A stretch of DNA of 64,000 nt from Utricularia gibba. Its lineage: Eukaryota; Streptophyta; Magnoliopsida; Lamiales; Lentibulariaceae. The notes under the pieces were generated by a model. The model was given only the letters and a program-made list of their open reading frames with translations, made no database searches and was not told the origin of the DNA. This document shows positions 1 to 11,500 of this stretch, in pieces. Numbering within the stretch: position 1 is the stretch's first letter; every line of letters begins with the position of its first letter. The DNA lies in NCBI GenBank assembly GCA_002189035.1, contig NEEC01000024.1, positions 1-64,000 on the forward strand, in the 5' to 3' direction. The translations under genes and the position numbers were made by a program.

Positions 1-306
1 CTGACTCCTTTGCCACATCGGGTCCTACTCGACGAAAATCGTGCTGCACTTATTGAAGTTAGGATGTCATGAGCACCCAAAATGGTTTTCTCAACCGCAT
101 GCTTTTATATTTGATAAGGCGCTCTCGTGGGGCAACGGTATCGAGCAGGTGGTCGAGTCGAGCTCGGGCCCATAGTCATTTGTGGCTCGGCAAAAAACTT
201 GATGCATTTCTTAACGTTGGGTTTTAATTGGCTGCCTACATGGTTTCTCAAGGAAAAGCTTGTCGTTTTTTGGGCGGGTGATGTCGTTGTGAACTTCGTT
301 CTGACC
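1..306 (+). repeat. Left-edge unit with GATAAG / CAGGTGG variant haplotype
   Basis: The window opens inside a unit, at CTGACTCCTTTGCC. At 111 it reads TTGATAAGGC where most units have CTGAGGAGGC, and at 143-152 it reads GAGCAGGTGG where most have GAGAAGGAGG. This linked pair is not seen again in block I. It recurs at 45,766-45,804 and 47,318-47,359, with partial forms at 44,841, 45,153 and 60,331. The unit is otherwise ordinary. Confidence 0.85.
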
Positions 307-397
307 CAAGGTTCGGTCTGACTCTTTGCCACATCGGGTCCTACTCGACGAAAATCGTGATGCACTTATTGAAGTTAGGATGTCATGAGCACCCAAA

Positions 398-554
398 ATG
401 GTTTTCTCAACCGCATGCTTTATATCTGAGGAGGCGCTCTCGTGGGGCAACGGTATCGAGAAGGAGGTCGAGTCGAGCTCGGGCCCATAGTCATTTGTGG
501 CTCGGCAAAAAACTTGATGCATTTCTTAACGTTGGGTTTTAATTGGCTGCCTAC
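398..554 (+). repeat. Half-unit A (157 bp) of the monomer
   Basis: This is the first half of the monomer, starting at ATGGTTTTCTCAA. It aligns with half-unit B (555-712). Positions 501-536 match 659-694 at 27 of 36 bases without gaps. Positions 537-554 match 695-712 at 9 of 18, and both end exactly before ATGGTT. Weaker collinear similarity continues further in: TCTCGTGGGG here against TGTCGTTGTG at 596 in half B, each followed by an AAC. The halves therefore appear to be an old tandem duplication of a unit of about 158 bp. Confidence 0.85.
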
Positions 555-712
555 ATGGTTTCTCAAGGAAAAGCTTGTCGTTTTTGGGCGGGTGATGTCG
601 TTGTGAACTTCGTTCTGACCCAAGGTTCGGTCTGACTCCTTTGCCACATCGGGTCCTACTCGACGAAAATCGTGATGCACTTATTGAAGTTAGGATGTCA
701 TGAGCACCCAAA
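555..712 (+). repeat. Half-unit B (158 bp) of the monomer
   Basis: This is the second half of the monomer, starting at ATGGTTTCTCAAGG, which lacks one T relative to the half-A anchor. It contains the single HindIII site and the hypervariable junction at 621-645. It is homologous to half A over its last 54 bases, as described for half A. The two halves are now too diverged to be called the same monomer, so the working repeat length is 315 bp. Confidence 0.85.
621..645 (+). other. Hypervariable junction segment of the monomer (reference copy)
   Basis: In the reference unit this segment reads CAAGGTTCGGTCTGACTCCT followed by TTGCC. It is the most deletion-prone phase of the monomer. Other units read GGTTCCTTTGCC, GGTCCTTTGCC, GGTCTGACTCC, GGTTTGACTCC, GGTTCCTGACTCC, GGTTCTTTGCC, AACCTTTGCC, GGGTGACTCC or AACTGACTCC. 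By hand count roughly 70 of about 120 junctions before 37 kb are shortened, against about five of some 80 after 39.4 kb. The sequences on both sides stay intact. Confidence 0.9.
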
Positions 713-2490
713 ATGGTTTTCTCAACCGCATGCTTTATATCTGAGGAGGCGCTCTCGTGGGGCAACGGTATCGAGAAGGAGGTCGAGTCGAGCTCGGGCC
801 ATAGTCATTTGTAGCTCGGCAAAAAACTTGATGCATTTCTTAACGTTGGGTTTTAATTGGCTGCCTACATGGTTTCTCAAGGAAAAGCTTGTCGTTTTTG
901 GCGGGTGATGTCGTTGTGAACTTCGTTCTGACCCAAGGTCTGACTCCTTTGCCACATCGGGTCCTACTCGACGAAAATCGTGATGCACTTATTGAAGTTA
1001 GGATGTCATGAGCACCCAAAATGGTTTTCTCAACCGCATGCTTTATATCTGAGGAGGCGCTCTCGTGGGGCAACGGTATCGAGAAGGAGGTCGAGTCGAG
1101 CTCGGGCCCATAGTCATTTGTGGCTCGGCAAAAAACTTGATGCATTTCTTAACGTTGGGTTTTAATTGGCTGCCTACATGGTTTCTCAAGGAAAAGCTTG
1201 TCGTTTTTGGGCGGGTGATGTCGTTGTGAACTTCGTTCTGACCCAAGGTTTGACTCCTTTGCCACATCGGGTCCTACTCGACGAAAATCGTGCTGCACTT
1301 ATTGAAGTTAGGATGTCATGAGCACCCAAAATGGTTTTCTCAACCGCATGCTTTATATCTGAGGAGGCGCTCTCGTGGGGCAACGGTATCGAGAAGGAGG
1401 TCGAGTCGAGCTCGGGCCCATAGTCATTTGTGGCTCGGCAAAAAACTTGATGCATTTCTTAACGTTGGGTTTTAATTGGCTGCCTACATGGTTTCTCAAG
1501 GAAAAGCTTGTCGTTTTTGGGCGGGTGATGTCGTTGTGAACTTCGTTCTGACCCAAGGTTCGGTCTGACTCCTTTGCCACATCGGGTCCTACTCGACGAA
1601 AATCGTGCTGCACTTATTGAAGTTAGGATGTCATGAGCACCCAAAATGGTTTTCTCAACCGCATGCTTTATATCTGAGGAGGCGCTCTCGTGGGGCAACG
1701 GTATCGAGAAGGAGGTCGAGTCGAGCTCGGGCCCATAGTCATTTGTGGCTCGGCAAAAAACTTGATGCATTTCTTAACGTTGGGTTTTAATTGGCTGCCT
1801 ACATGGTTTCTCAAGGAAAAGCTTGTCGTTTTTGGGCGGGTGATGTCGTTGTGAACTTCGTTCTGACCCAAGTTCGGTCTGACTCCTTTGCCACATCGGG
1901 TCCTACTCGACGAAAATCGTGATGCACTTATTGAAGTTAGGATGTCATAAGCACCCAAAATGGTTTTCTCAACCGCATGCTTTATATCTGAGGAGGCGCT
2001 CTCGTGGGGCAACGGTATCGAGAAGGAGGTCGAGTCGAGCTCGGGCCCATAGTCATTTGTAGCTCGGCAAAAAAACTTGATGCATTTCTTAACGTTGGGT
2101 TTTAATTGGCTGCCTACATGGTTTCTCAAGGAAAAGCTTGTCGTTTTTGGGCGGGTGATGTCGTTGTGAACTTCGTTCTGACCCAAGGTTCGGTCTGACT
2201 CCTTTGCCACATCGGGTCCTACTCGACGAAAATCGTGCTGCACTTATTGAAGTTAGGATGTCATGAGCACCCAAAATGGTTTTTCTCAACCGCATGCTTT
2301 ATATCTGAGGAGGCGCTCTCGTGGGGCAACGGTATCGAGAAGGAGGTCGAGTCGAGCTCGGGCCCATAGTCATTTGTAGCTCGGCAAAAAACTTGATGCA
2401 TTTCTTAACGTTGGGTTTTAATTGGCTGCCTACATGGTTTCTCAAGGAAAAGCTTGTCGTTTTTGGGCGGGTGATGTCGTTGTGAACTTC

Positions 2491-2512
2491 GTTCTGACCC
2501 AACCTTTGCCAC
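2491..2512 (+). other. Extreme junction deletion
   Basis: This unit joins GTTCTGACCCAA directly to CCTTTGCCAC and has lost about 14 bp of the junction. It is one of the shortest junctions in the array and illustrates that the hotspot tolerates complete loss. Confidence 0.9.
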
Positions 2513-5500
2513 ATCGGGTCCTACTCGACGAAAATCGTGATGCACTTATTGAAGTTAGGATGTCATGAGCACCCAAAATGGTTTTCTCAACCGCATGCTT
2601 TATATCTGAGGAGGCGCTCTCGTGGGCAACGGTATCGAGAAGGAGGTCGAGTCGAGCTCGGGCCATAGTCATTTGTAGCTCGGCAAAAAACTTGATGCAT
2701 TTCTTAACGTTGGGTTTTAATTGGCTGCCTACATGGTTTCTCAAGGAAAAGCTTGTCGTTTTGGGCGGGTGATGTCGTTGTGAACTTCGTTCTGACCCAA
2801 GGTTTGACTCCTTTGCCACATCGGGTCCTACTCGACGAAAATCGTGCTGCACTTATTGAAGTTAGGATGTCATGAGCACCCAAAATGGTTTTCTCAACCG
2901 CATGCTTTATATTGAGGAGGCGCTCTCGTGGGGCAACGGTATCGAGAGGGGTCGAGTCGAGCTCGGGCCCATAGTCATTTGTAGCTCGGCAAAAAACTTG
3001 ATGCATTTCTTAACGTTGGGTTTTAATTGGCTGCCTACATGGTTTCTCAAGGAAAAGCTTGTCGTTTTTGGGCGGGTGATGTCGTTGTGAACTTCGTTCT
3101 GACCCAAGGTTCCTGACTCCTTTGCCACATCGGGTCCTACTCGACGAAAATCGTGATGCACTTATTGAAGTTAGGATGTCATGAGCACCCAAAATGGTTT
3201 TCTCAACCGCATGCTTTATATCTGAGGAGGCGCTCGTGGGGCAACGGTATCGAGAAGGAGGTCGAGTCGAGCTCGGGCCCATAGTCATTTGTAGCTCGGC
3301 AAAAAACTTGATGCATTTCTTAACGTTGGGTTTTAATTGGCTGCCTACATGGTTTCTCAAGGAAAAGCTTGTCGTTTTTGGGGGTGATGTCGTTGTGAAC
3401 TTCGTTCTGACCCAAGGTTCGGTCTGACTCCTTTGCCACATCGGGTCCTACTCGACGAAAATCGTGCTGCACTTATTGAAGTTAGGATGTCATGAGCACC
3501 CAAAATGGTTTTCTCAACCGCATGCTTTATATTGAGGAGGCGCTCTCGTGGGGCAACGGTATCGAGAAGGAGGTCGAGTCGAGCTCGGGCCCATAGTCAT
3601 TTGTGGCTCGGCAAAAAACTTGATGCATTTCTTAACGTTGGGTTTTAATTGGCTGCCTACATGGTTTCTCAAGGAAAAGCTTGTCGTTTTTGGCGGGTGA
3701 TGTCGTTGTGAACTTCGTTCTGACCCAAGGTTCGGTCTGACTCCTTTGCCACATCGGGTCCTACTCGACGAAAATCGTGATGCACTTATTGAAGTTAGGA
3801 TGTCATAAGCACCCAAAATGGTTTTCTCAACCGCATGCTTTATATCTGAGGAGGCGCTCTCGTGGGGCAACGGTATCGAGAAGGAGGTCGAGTCGAGCTC
3901 GGGCCCATAGTCATTTGTGCTCGGCAAAAACTTGATGCATTTCTTAACGTTGGGTTTTAATTGGCTGCCTACATGGTTTCTCAAGGAAAAGCTTGTCGTT
4001 TTTGGCGGGTGATGTCGTTGTGAACTTCGTTCTGACCCAAGGTCCTTTGCCACATCGGGTCCTACTCGACGAAAATCGTGATGCACTTATTGAAGTTAGG
4101 ATGTCATGAGCACCCAAAATGGTTTTCTCAACCGCATGCTTTATATTGAGGAGGCGCTCTCGTGGGCAACGGTATCGAGAAGGAGGTCGAGTCGAGCTCG
4201 GGCCCATAGTCATTTGTGGCTCGGCAAAAAACTTGATGCATTTCTTAACGTTGGGTTTTAATTGGCTGCCTACATGGTTTCTCAAGAAAAGCTTGTCGTT
4301 TTTGGGCGGTGATGTCGTTGTGAACTTCGTTCTGACCCAAGGTTCGGTCTGACTCCTTTGCCACATCGGGTCCTACTCGACGAAAATCGTGATGCACTTA
4401 TTGAAGTTAGGATGTCATAAGCACCCAAAATGGTTTTCTCAATGCTTTATATCTGAGGAGGCGCTCTCGTGGGCAACGGTATCGAAAGGAGGTCGAGTCG
4501 AGCTCGGCCCATAGTCATTTGTGCTCGGCAAAAAACTTGATGCATTTCTTAACGTTGGTTTTAATTGGCTGCCTACATGGTTTCTCAAGGAAAAGCTTGT
4601 CGTTTTTGGGCGGGTGATGTCGTTGTGAACTTCGTTCTGACCCAAGGTTCGGTCTGACTCCTTTGCACATCGGGTCCTACTCGACGAAAATCGTGCTGCA
4701 CTTATTGAAGTTAGGATGTCATGAGCACCCAAAATGGTTTTCTCAACCGCATGCTTTATATCTGAGGAGGCGCTCTCGTGGGGCAACGGTATCGAGAAGG
4801 AGGTCGAGTCGAGCTCGGGCCCATAGTCATTTGTGCTCGGCAAAAAACTTGATGCATTTCTTAACGTTGGGTTTTAATTGGCTGCCTACATGGTTTCTCA
4901 AGGAAAAGCTTGTCGTTTTTGGGCGGTGATGTCGTTGTGAACTTCGTTCTGACCCAAGGTCCTTTGCCACATCGGGTCCTACTCGACGAAAATCGTGATG
5001 CACTTATTGAAGTTAGGATGTCATGAGCACCCAAAATGGTTTTCTCAACCGCATGCTTTATATCTGAGGAGGCGCTCTCGTGGGGCAACGGTATCGAGAA
5101 GGGGTCGAGTCGAGCTCGGGCCATAGTCATTTGTGGCTCGGCAAAAAACTTGATGCATTTCTTAACGTTGGGTTTTAATTGGCTGCTACATGGTTTCTCA
5201 AGGAAAAGCTTGTCGTTTTTGGGCGGTGATGTCGTTGTGAACTTCGTTCTGACCCAAGGTTCGGTCTGACTCCTTTGCCACATCGGGTCCTACTCGACGA
5301 AAATCGTGCTGCACTTATTGAAGTTAGGATGTCATGAGCACCCAAAATGGTTTTCTCAACCGCATGCTTTATATCTGAGAGGCGCTCTCGTGGGGCAACG
5401 GTATCGAGAAGGAGGTCGAGTCGAGCTCGGGCCCATAGTCATTTGTGCTCGGCAAAAAACTTGATGCATTTCTTAACGTTGGGTTTTAATTGGCTGCCTA

Positions 5501-8500
5501 CATGGTTTCTCAAGGAAAAGCTTGTCGTTTTTGGGCGGGTGATGTCGTTGTGAACTTCGTTCTGACCCAAGGTTCCTGACTCCTTGCCACATCGGGTCCT
5601 ACTCGACGAAAATCGTGCTGCACTTATTGAAGTTAGGATGTCATGAGCACCCAAAATGGTTTTCTCAACCGCATGCTTTATATTGAGGCGCTCTCGTGGG
5701 GCAACGGTATCGAGCAGGAGGTCGAGTCGAGCTCGGGCCCATAGTCATTTGTGCTCGGAAAAACTTGATGCATTTCTTAACGTTGGGTTTTAATTGGCTG
5801 CCTACATGGTTTCTCAAGGAAAAGCTTGTCGTTTTTGGGCGGGGATGTCGTTGTGAACTTCGTTCTGACCCAAGGTTCTTTGCCACATCGGGTCCTACTC
5901 GACGAAAATCGTGCTGCACTTATTGAAGTTAGGATGTCATAAGCACCCAAAATGGTTTTCTCAACCGCATGCTTTATATCTGAGGAGGCGCTCTCGTGGG
6001 GCAACGGTATCGAGAAGGAGGTCGAGTCGAGCTCGGGCCCATAGTCATTTGTGCTCGGCAAAAAACTTGATGCATTTTAACGTTGGGTTTAATTGGCTGC
6101 CTACATGGTTTCTCAAGGAAAAGCTTGTCGTTTTGGGCGGGTGATGTCGTTGTGAACTTCGTTCTGACCCAAGGTTCGGTCTGACTCCTTTGCACTCGGG
6201 TCCTACTCGACGAAAATCGTGATGCACTTATTGAAGTTAGGATGTCATAGCACCCAAATGGTTTTCAACCGCATGCTTTATATCTGAGGAGGCGCTCTCG
6301 TGGGGCAACGGTATCGAGAAGGAGGTCGAGTCGAGCTCGGGCCCATAGTCATTTGTGCTCGGCAAAAAACTTGATGCATTTCTTAACGTTGGGTTTTAAT
6401 TGGCTGCCTACATGGTTTCTCAAGGAAAAGCTTGTCGTTTTTGGGCGGTGATGTCGTTGTGAACTTCGTTCTGACCAAGGTTCCTTTGCCACATCGGGTC
6501 CTACTCGACGAAAATCGTGATGCACTTATTGAAGTTAGGATGTCATGAGCACCCAAAATGGTTTTCTCAACCGCATGCTTTATATCTGAGGAGGCGCTCT
6601 CGTGGGGCAACGGTATCGAGAAGGGGTCGAGTCGAGCTCGGGCCCATAGTCATTTGTGCTCGGCAAAAAACTTGATGCATTTCTTAACGTTGGGTTTTAA
6701 TTGGCTGCCTACATGGTTTCTCAAGGAAAAGCTTGTCGTTTTTGGGGGTGATGTCGTTGTGAACTTCGTTCTGACCCAAGGTTCGGTCTGACTCCTTTGC
6801 CACATCGGGTCCTACTCGACGAAAATCGTGATGCACTTATTGAAGTTAGGATGTCATAGCACCCAAAATGGTTTTCTCAACCGCATGCTTTATATCTGAG
6901 GAGGCGCTCTCGTGGGGCAACGGTATCGAGAAGGAGGTCGAGTCGAGCTCGGGCCCATAGTCATTTGTGCTCGGCAAAAAACTTGATGCATTTCTTAACG
7001 TTGGGTTTTAATTGGCTGCCTACATGGTTTCTCAAGGAAAAGCTTGTCGTTTTTGGCGGGTGATGTCGTTGTGAACTTCGTTCTGACCCAAGGTTTTTTG
7101 CCACATCGGGTCCTACTCGACGAAAATCGTGATGCACTTATTGAAGTTAGGATGTCATGAGCACCCAAAATGGTTTTCAACCGCATGCTTTATATCTGAG
7201 GAGGCGCTCTCGTGGGGCAACGGTATCGAGAAGGAGGTCGAGTCGAGCTCGGGCCCATAGTCATTTGTGCTCGGCAAAAAACTTGATGCATTTCTTAACG
7301 TTGGGTTTTAATTGGCTGCCTACATGGTTTCTCAAGGAAAAGCTTGTCGTTTTTGGGCGGTGATGTCGTTGTGAACTTCGTTCTGACCCAAGTTCGGTGA
7401 CTCCTTTGCCACATCGGGTCCTACTCGACGAAATCGTGCTGCACTTATTGAAGTTAGGATGTCATGAGCACCCAAAATGGTTTTCTCAACCGCATGCTTT
7501 ATATCTGAGGAGGCGCTCTCGTGGGGCAACGGTATCGAGAAGGAGGTCGAGTCGAGCTCGGGCCCATAGTCATTTGTAGCTCGGCAAAAAACTTGATGCA
7601 TTTTTAACGTTGGGTTTTAATTGGCTGCCTACATGGTTTCTCAAGGAAAAGCTTGTCGTTTTTGGGCGGTGATGTCGTTGTGAACTTCGTTCTGACCCAA
7701 GGTTCGGTCTGACTCCTTTGCCACATCGGGTCCTACTCGACGAAAATCGTGATGCACTTATTGAAGTTAGGATGTCATGAGCACCCAAAATGGTTTTCTC
7801 AACCGCATGCTTTATATCTGAGGAGGCGCTCTCGTGGGGCAACGGTATCGAGAAGGAGGTCGAGTCGAGCTCGGGCCCATAGTCATTTGTCTCGGCAAAA
7901 AACTTGATGCATTTCTTAACGTTGGGTTTTAATTGGCTGCCTACATGGTTTCTCAAGGAAAAGCTTGTCGTTTTTGGGCGGTGATGTCGTTGTGAACTTC
8001 GTTCTGACCCAAGGTTCTGACTCCTTGCCACATCGGGTCCTACTCGACGAAAATCGTGCTGCACTTATTGAAGTTAGGATGTCATGAGCACCCAAAATGG
8101 TTTCTCAACCGCATGCTTTATATCTGAGGAGGCGCTCTCGTGGGCAACGGTATCGAGAAGGTCGAGTCGAGCTCGGGCCCATAGTCATTTGTGGCTCGGC
8201 AAAAAACTTGATGCATTTCTTAACGTTGGGTTTTAATTGGCTGCCTACATGGTTTCTCAAGGAAAAGCTTGTCGTTTTTGGGGGTGATGTCGTTGTGAAC
8301 TTCGTTCTGACCCAAGGTTCGGTCTGACTCCTTTGCCACATCGGGTCCTACTCGACGAAAATCGTGCTGCACTTATTGAAGTTAGGATGTCATGAGCACC
8401 CAAAATGGTTTTCTCAACCGCATGCTTTATATCTGAGGAGGCGCTCTCGTGGGGCAACGGTATCGAGAAGGAGGTCGAGTCGAGCTCGGGCCCATAGTCA

Positions 8501-11500
8501 TTTGTGCTCGGCAAAAAACTTGATGCATTTCTTAACGTTGGGTTTTAATTGGCTGCCTACATGGTTTCTCAAGGAAAAGCTTGTCGTTTTTGGGGGTGAT
8601 GTCGTTGTGAACTTCGTTCTGACCCAAGGTTCGGTCTGACTCCTTTGCCACATCGGGTCCTACTCGACGAAAATCGTGATGCACTTATTGAAGTTAGGAT
8701 GTCATGAGCACCCAAAATGGTTTTCTCAACCGCATGCTTATATCTGAGGAGGCGCTCTCGTGGGCAACGGTATCGAGAAGGAGGTCGAGTCGAGCTCGGG
8801 CCCATAGTCATTTGTGCTCGGCAAAAAACTTGATGCATTTCTTAACGTTGGGTTTTAATTGGCTGCCTACATGGTTTCTCAAGGAAAAGCTTGTCGTTTT
8901 TGGGCGGGTGATGTCGTTGTGAACTTCGTTCTGACCCAAGGTTCGGTCTGACTCCTTTGCCACATCGGGTCCTACTCGACGAAAATCGTGCTGCACTTAT
9001 GAAGTTAGGATGTCATGAGCACCCAAAATGGTTTTCTCAACCGCATGCTTTATATCTGAGGAGGCGCTCTCGTGGGCAACGGTATCGAGAAGGAGGTCGA
9101 GTCGAGCTCGGGCCATAGTCATTTGTGGCTCGGCAAAAAACTTGATGCATTTCTTAACGTTGGGTTTTAATTGGCTGCCTACATGGTTTCTCAAGGAAAA
9201 GCTTGTCGTTTTTGGGCGGGTGATGTCGTTGTGAACTTCGTTCTGACCCAAGGTTCGGTCTGACTCTTTGCCACATCGGGTCCTACTCGACGAAATCGTG
9301 CTGCACTTATTGAAGTTAGGATGTCATGAGCACCAAAATGGTTTTCTCAACCGCATGCTTTATATCTGAGGAGGCGCTCTCGTGGGGCAACGGTATCGAG
9401 AAGGAGGTCGAGTCGAGCTCGGGCCCATAGTCATTTGTGCTCGGCAAAAAACTTGATGCATTTCTTAACGTTGGGTTTTAATTGGCTGCCTACATGGTTT
9501 CTCAAGGAAAAGCTTGTCGTTTTTGGGCGGGTGATGTCGTTGTGAACTTCGTTCTGACCCAAGGTTCGGTCTGACTCCTTTGCCACATCGGGTCCTACTC
9601 GACGAAATCGTGCTGCACTTATTGAAGTTAGGATGTCATGAGCACCCAAAATGGTTTTCTCAACGCATGCTTTATATGAGGAGGCGCTCTCGTGGGGCAA
9701 CGGTATCGAGAAGGAGGTCGAGTCGAGCTCGGGCCCATAGTCATTTGTAGCTCGGCAAAAACTTGATGCATTTCTTAACGTTGGGTTTTAATTGGCTGCC
9801 TACATGGTTTCTCAAGGAAAAGCTTGTCGTTTTTGGGCGGTGATGTCGTTGTGAACTTCGTTCTGACCCAAGGTTCCTTTGCCACATCGGGTCCTACTCG
9901 ACGAAAATCGTGATGCACTTATTGAAGTTAGGATGTCAAAGCACCCAAAATGGTTTTCTCAACCGCATGCTTTATATCTGAGGAGGCGCTCTCGTGGGCA
10001 ACGGTATCGAGAAGGAGGTCGAGTCGAGCTCGGGCCCATAGTCATTTGTGCTCGGCAAAAAACTTGATGCATTTCTTAACGTTGGGTTTTAATTGGCTGC
10101 CTACATGGTTTCTCAAGGAAAAGCTTGTCGTTTTTGGGCGGGTGATGTCGTTGTGAACTTCGTTCTGACCCAAGGTTCGGTCTGACTCCTTTGCCACATC
10201 GGTCCTACTCGACGAAAATCGTGCTGCACTTATTGAAGTTAGGATGTCATGAGCACCAAAATGGTTTTCTCAACCGCATGCTTTATATCTGAGGAGGCGC
10301 TCTCGTGGGGCAACGGTATCGAGAAGGAGGTCGAGTCGAGCTCGGGCCCATAGTCATTTGTGCTCGGCAAAAAACTTGATGCATTTCTTAACGTTGGGTT
10401 TTAATTGGCTGCCTACATGGTTCTCAAGGAAAAGCTTGTCGTTTTTGGGCGGTGATGTCGTTGTGAACTTCGTTCTGACCCAAGGTTCGGTCTGACTCCT
10501 TTGCCACATCGGGTCCTACTCGACGAAAATCGTGCTGCACTTATTGAAGTTAGGATGTCATGAGCACCCAAAATGGTTTTCTCAACCGCATGCTTTATAT
10601 CTGAGGAGGCGCTCTCGTGGGGCAACGGTATCGAGAAGGAGGTCGAGTCGAGCTCGGGCCCATAGTCATTTGTGGCTCGGCAAAAAACTTGATGCATTTC
10701 TTAACGTTGGGTTTTAATTGGCTGCCTACATGGTTTCTCAAGGAAAAGCTTGTCGTTTTTGGGCGGTGATGTCGTTGTGAACTTCGTTCTGACCCAAGTT
10801 CGGTCTGACTCCTTTGCCACATCGGGTCCTACTCGACGAAAATCGTGATGCACTTATTGAAGTTAGGATGTCATAGCACCCAAAATGGTTTTCTCAACCG
10901 CATGCTTTATATGAGGAGGCGCTCTCGTGGGCAACGGTATCGAGAAGGAGGTCGAGTCGAGCTCGGGCCATAGTCATTGTAGCTCGGCAAAAAACTTGAT
11001 GCATTTCTTAACGTTGGGTTTTAATTGGCTGCCTACATGGTTTCTCAAGGAAAAGCTTGTCGTTTTTGGGCGGTGATGTCGTTGTGAACTTCGTTCTGAC
11101 CCAAGGTTCGGTCTGACTCCTTTGCCACATCGGTCCTACTCGACGAAAATCGTGCTGCACTTATTGAAGTTAGGATGTCATAGCACCCAAAATGGTTTTC
11201 TCAACCGCATGCTTTATATCTGAGGAGGCGCTCTCGTGGGGCAACGGTATCGAGAAGGAGGTCGAGTCGAGCTCGGGCCCATAGTCATTTGTGGCTCGGC
11301 AAAAAACTTGATGCATTTCTTAACGTTGGGTTTTAATTGGCTGCCTACATGGTTTCTCAAGGAAAAGCTTGTCGTTTTTGGGCGGGTGATGTCGTTGTGA
11401 ACTTCGTTCTGACCCAAGGTTCCTTTGCCACATCGGGTCCTACTCGACGAAAATCGTGATGCACTTATTGAAGTTAGGATGTCATGAGCACCCAAAATGG

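Larger units (their letters stand above)
398..712 (+). repeat. Representative full-length 315-bp monomer
   Basis: This unit runs from ATGGTTTTCTCAACCGCATG to the base before the next copy of that motif. Order of landmarks: GCATGC; TATATCTGAGGAGGCG (421-436, a deletion-prone site); GTATCGAGAAGGAGGTCGAG (deletion-prone); GAGCTCGGGCCC; CTCGGCAAAAAACTTGATGC (501-520); GGCTGCCTAC; ATGGTTTCTCAAGGAAAAGC (from 555); GTGATGTCGTTGTGAAC; the junction CAAGGTTCGGTCTGACTCCT (621-640); CCACATCGGGTCC; CTCGACGAAAATCGTGATGC (659-678); TTATTGAAGTTAGG; CATGAGCACCC. Recurrent variants elsewhere are GTGCTGCAC for GTGATGCAC, CATAAG for CATGAG, and TGTAGCTCGG or TGTGCTCGG for TGTGGCTCGG. The start point is arbitrary, since the array is continuous; I chose it because this motif begins both half-units. 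Confidence 0.97.

Noticed and set aside
418-470. CTGAGGA resembling the CUGANGA core of a hammerhead ribozyme, which some satellites carry
   Set aside because: No GAAA box follows at the right place in the usual unit (it reads GAGAAGG), and GGCGC after the core has no pairing partner to form stem II. A few units read TCGAAAGG, but still without the stems.
545-600. GGCTGCCTAC resembling a motif I recall from some plant retrotransposon long terminal repeats
   Set aside because: The similarity is only about ten bases and the homologous position in half-unit B (GAGCACCCAAA) does not share it. Not enough to claim a retrotransposon origin.
555-640. RNA polymerase III box-B-like GGTTCG in the junction, with a possible box A at TGGCTGCC, suggesting a tRNA-derived SINE
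   Set aside because: The box B match ends after GGTTCG (the next bases are GTCTGACTCC), there is no proper box A at the usual distance, and no tRNA fold, A/T tail or target-site duplication is visible.
501-712. Possible CENP-B box
   Set aside because: I compared the CGGG motifs of the unit (CATCGGGTCC, CTCGGGCC, GGCGGGTG) with NTTCGNNNNANNCGGGN. None has TTCG and A at the required spacing, and there is no CCCG for the reverse orientation.
398-712. Enrichment of palindromes (GCATGC, GAGCTC, GGGCCC, ATGCAT, AAGCTT) as a sign of centromeric dyad symmetry
   Set aside because: Five six-base palindromes in 315 bp is about what chance predicts (315/64). No long inverted repeat was found; ACGA-AAA-TCGT is only a 4-bp stem.
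3721-5283. A three-unit higher-order repeat (similar patterns 917 bp apart, for example the GGTCCTTTGCC junctions at about 4,040 and 4,957)
   Set aside because: Comparing the variable sites of the units involved, the CATAAG/CATGAG, TGTGG/TGTGC and GTGGGG/GTGGG states do not repeat with period three. I found no regular higher-order period by eye in 3.7-5.3 kb or 27-35 kb. A computed identity matrix could still reveal one.
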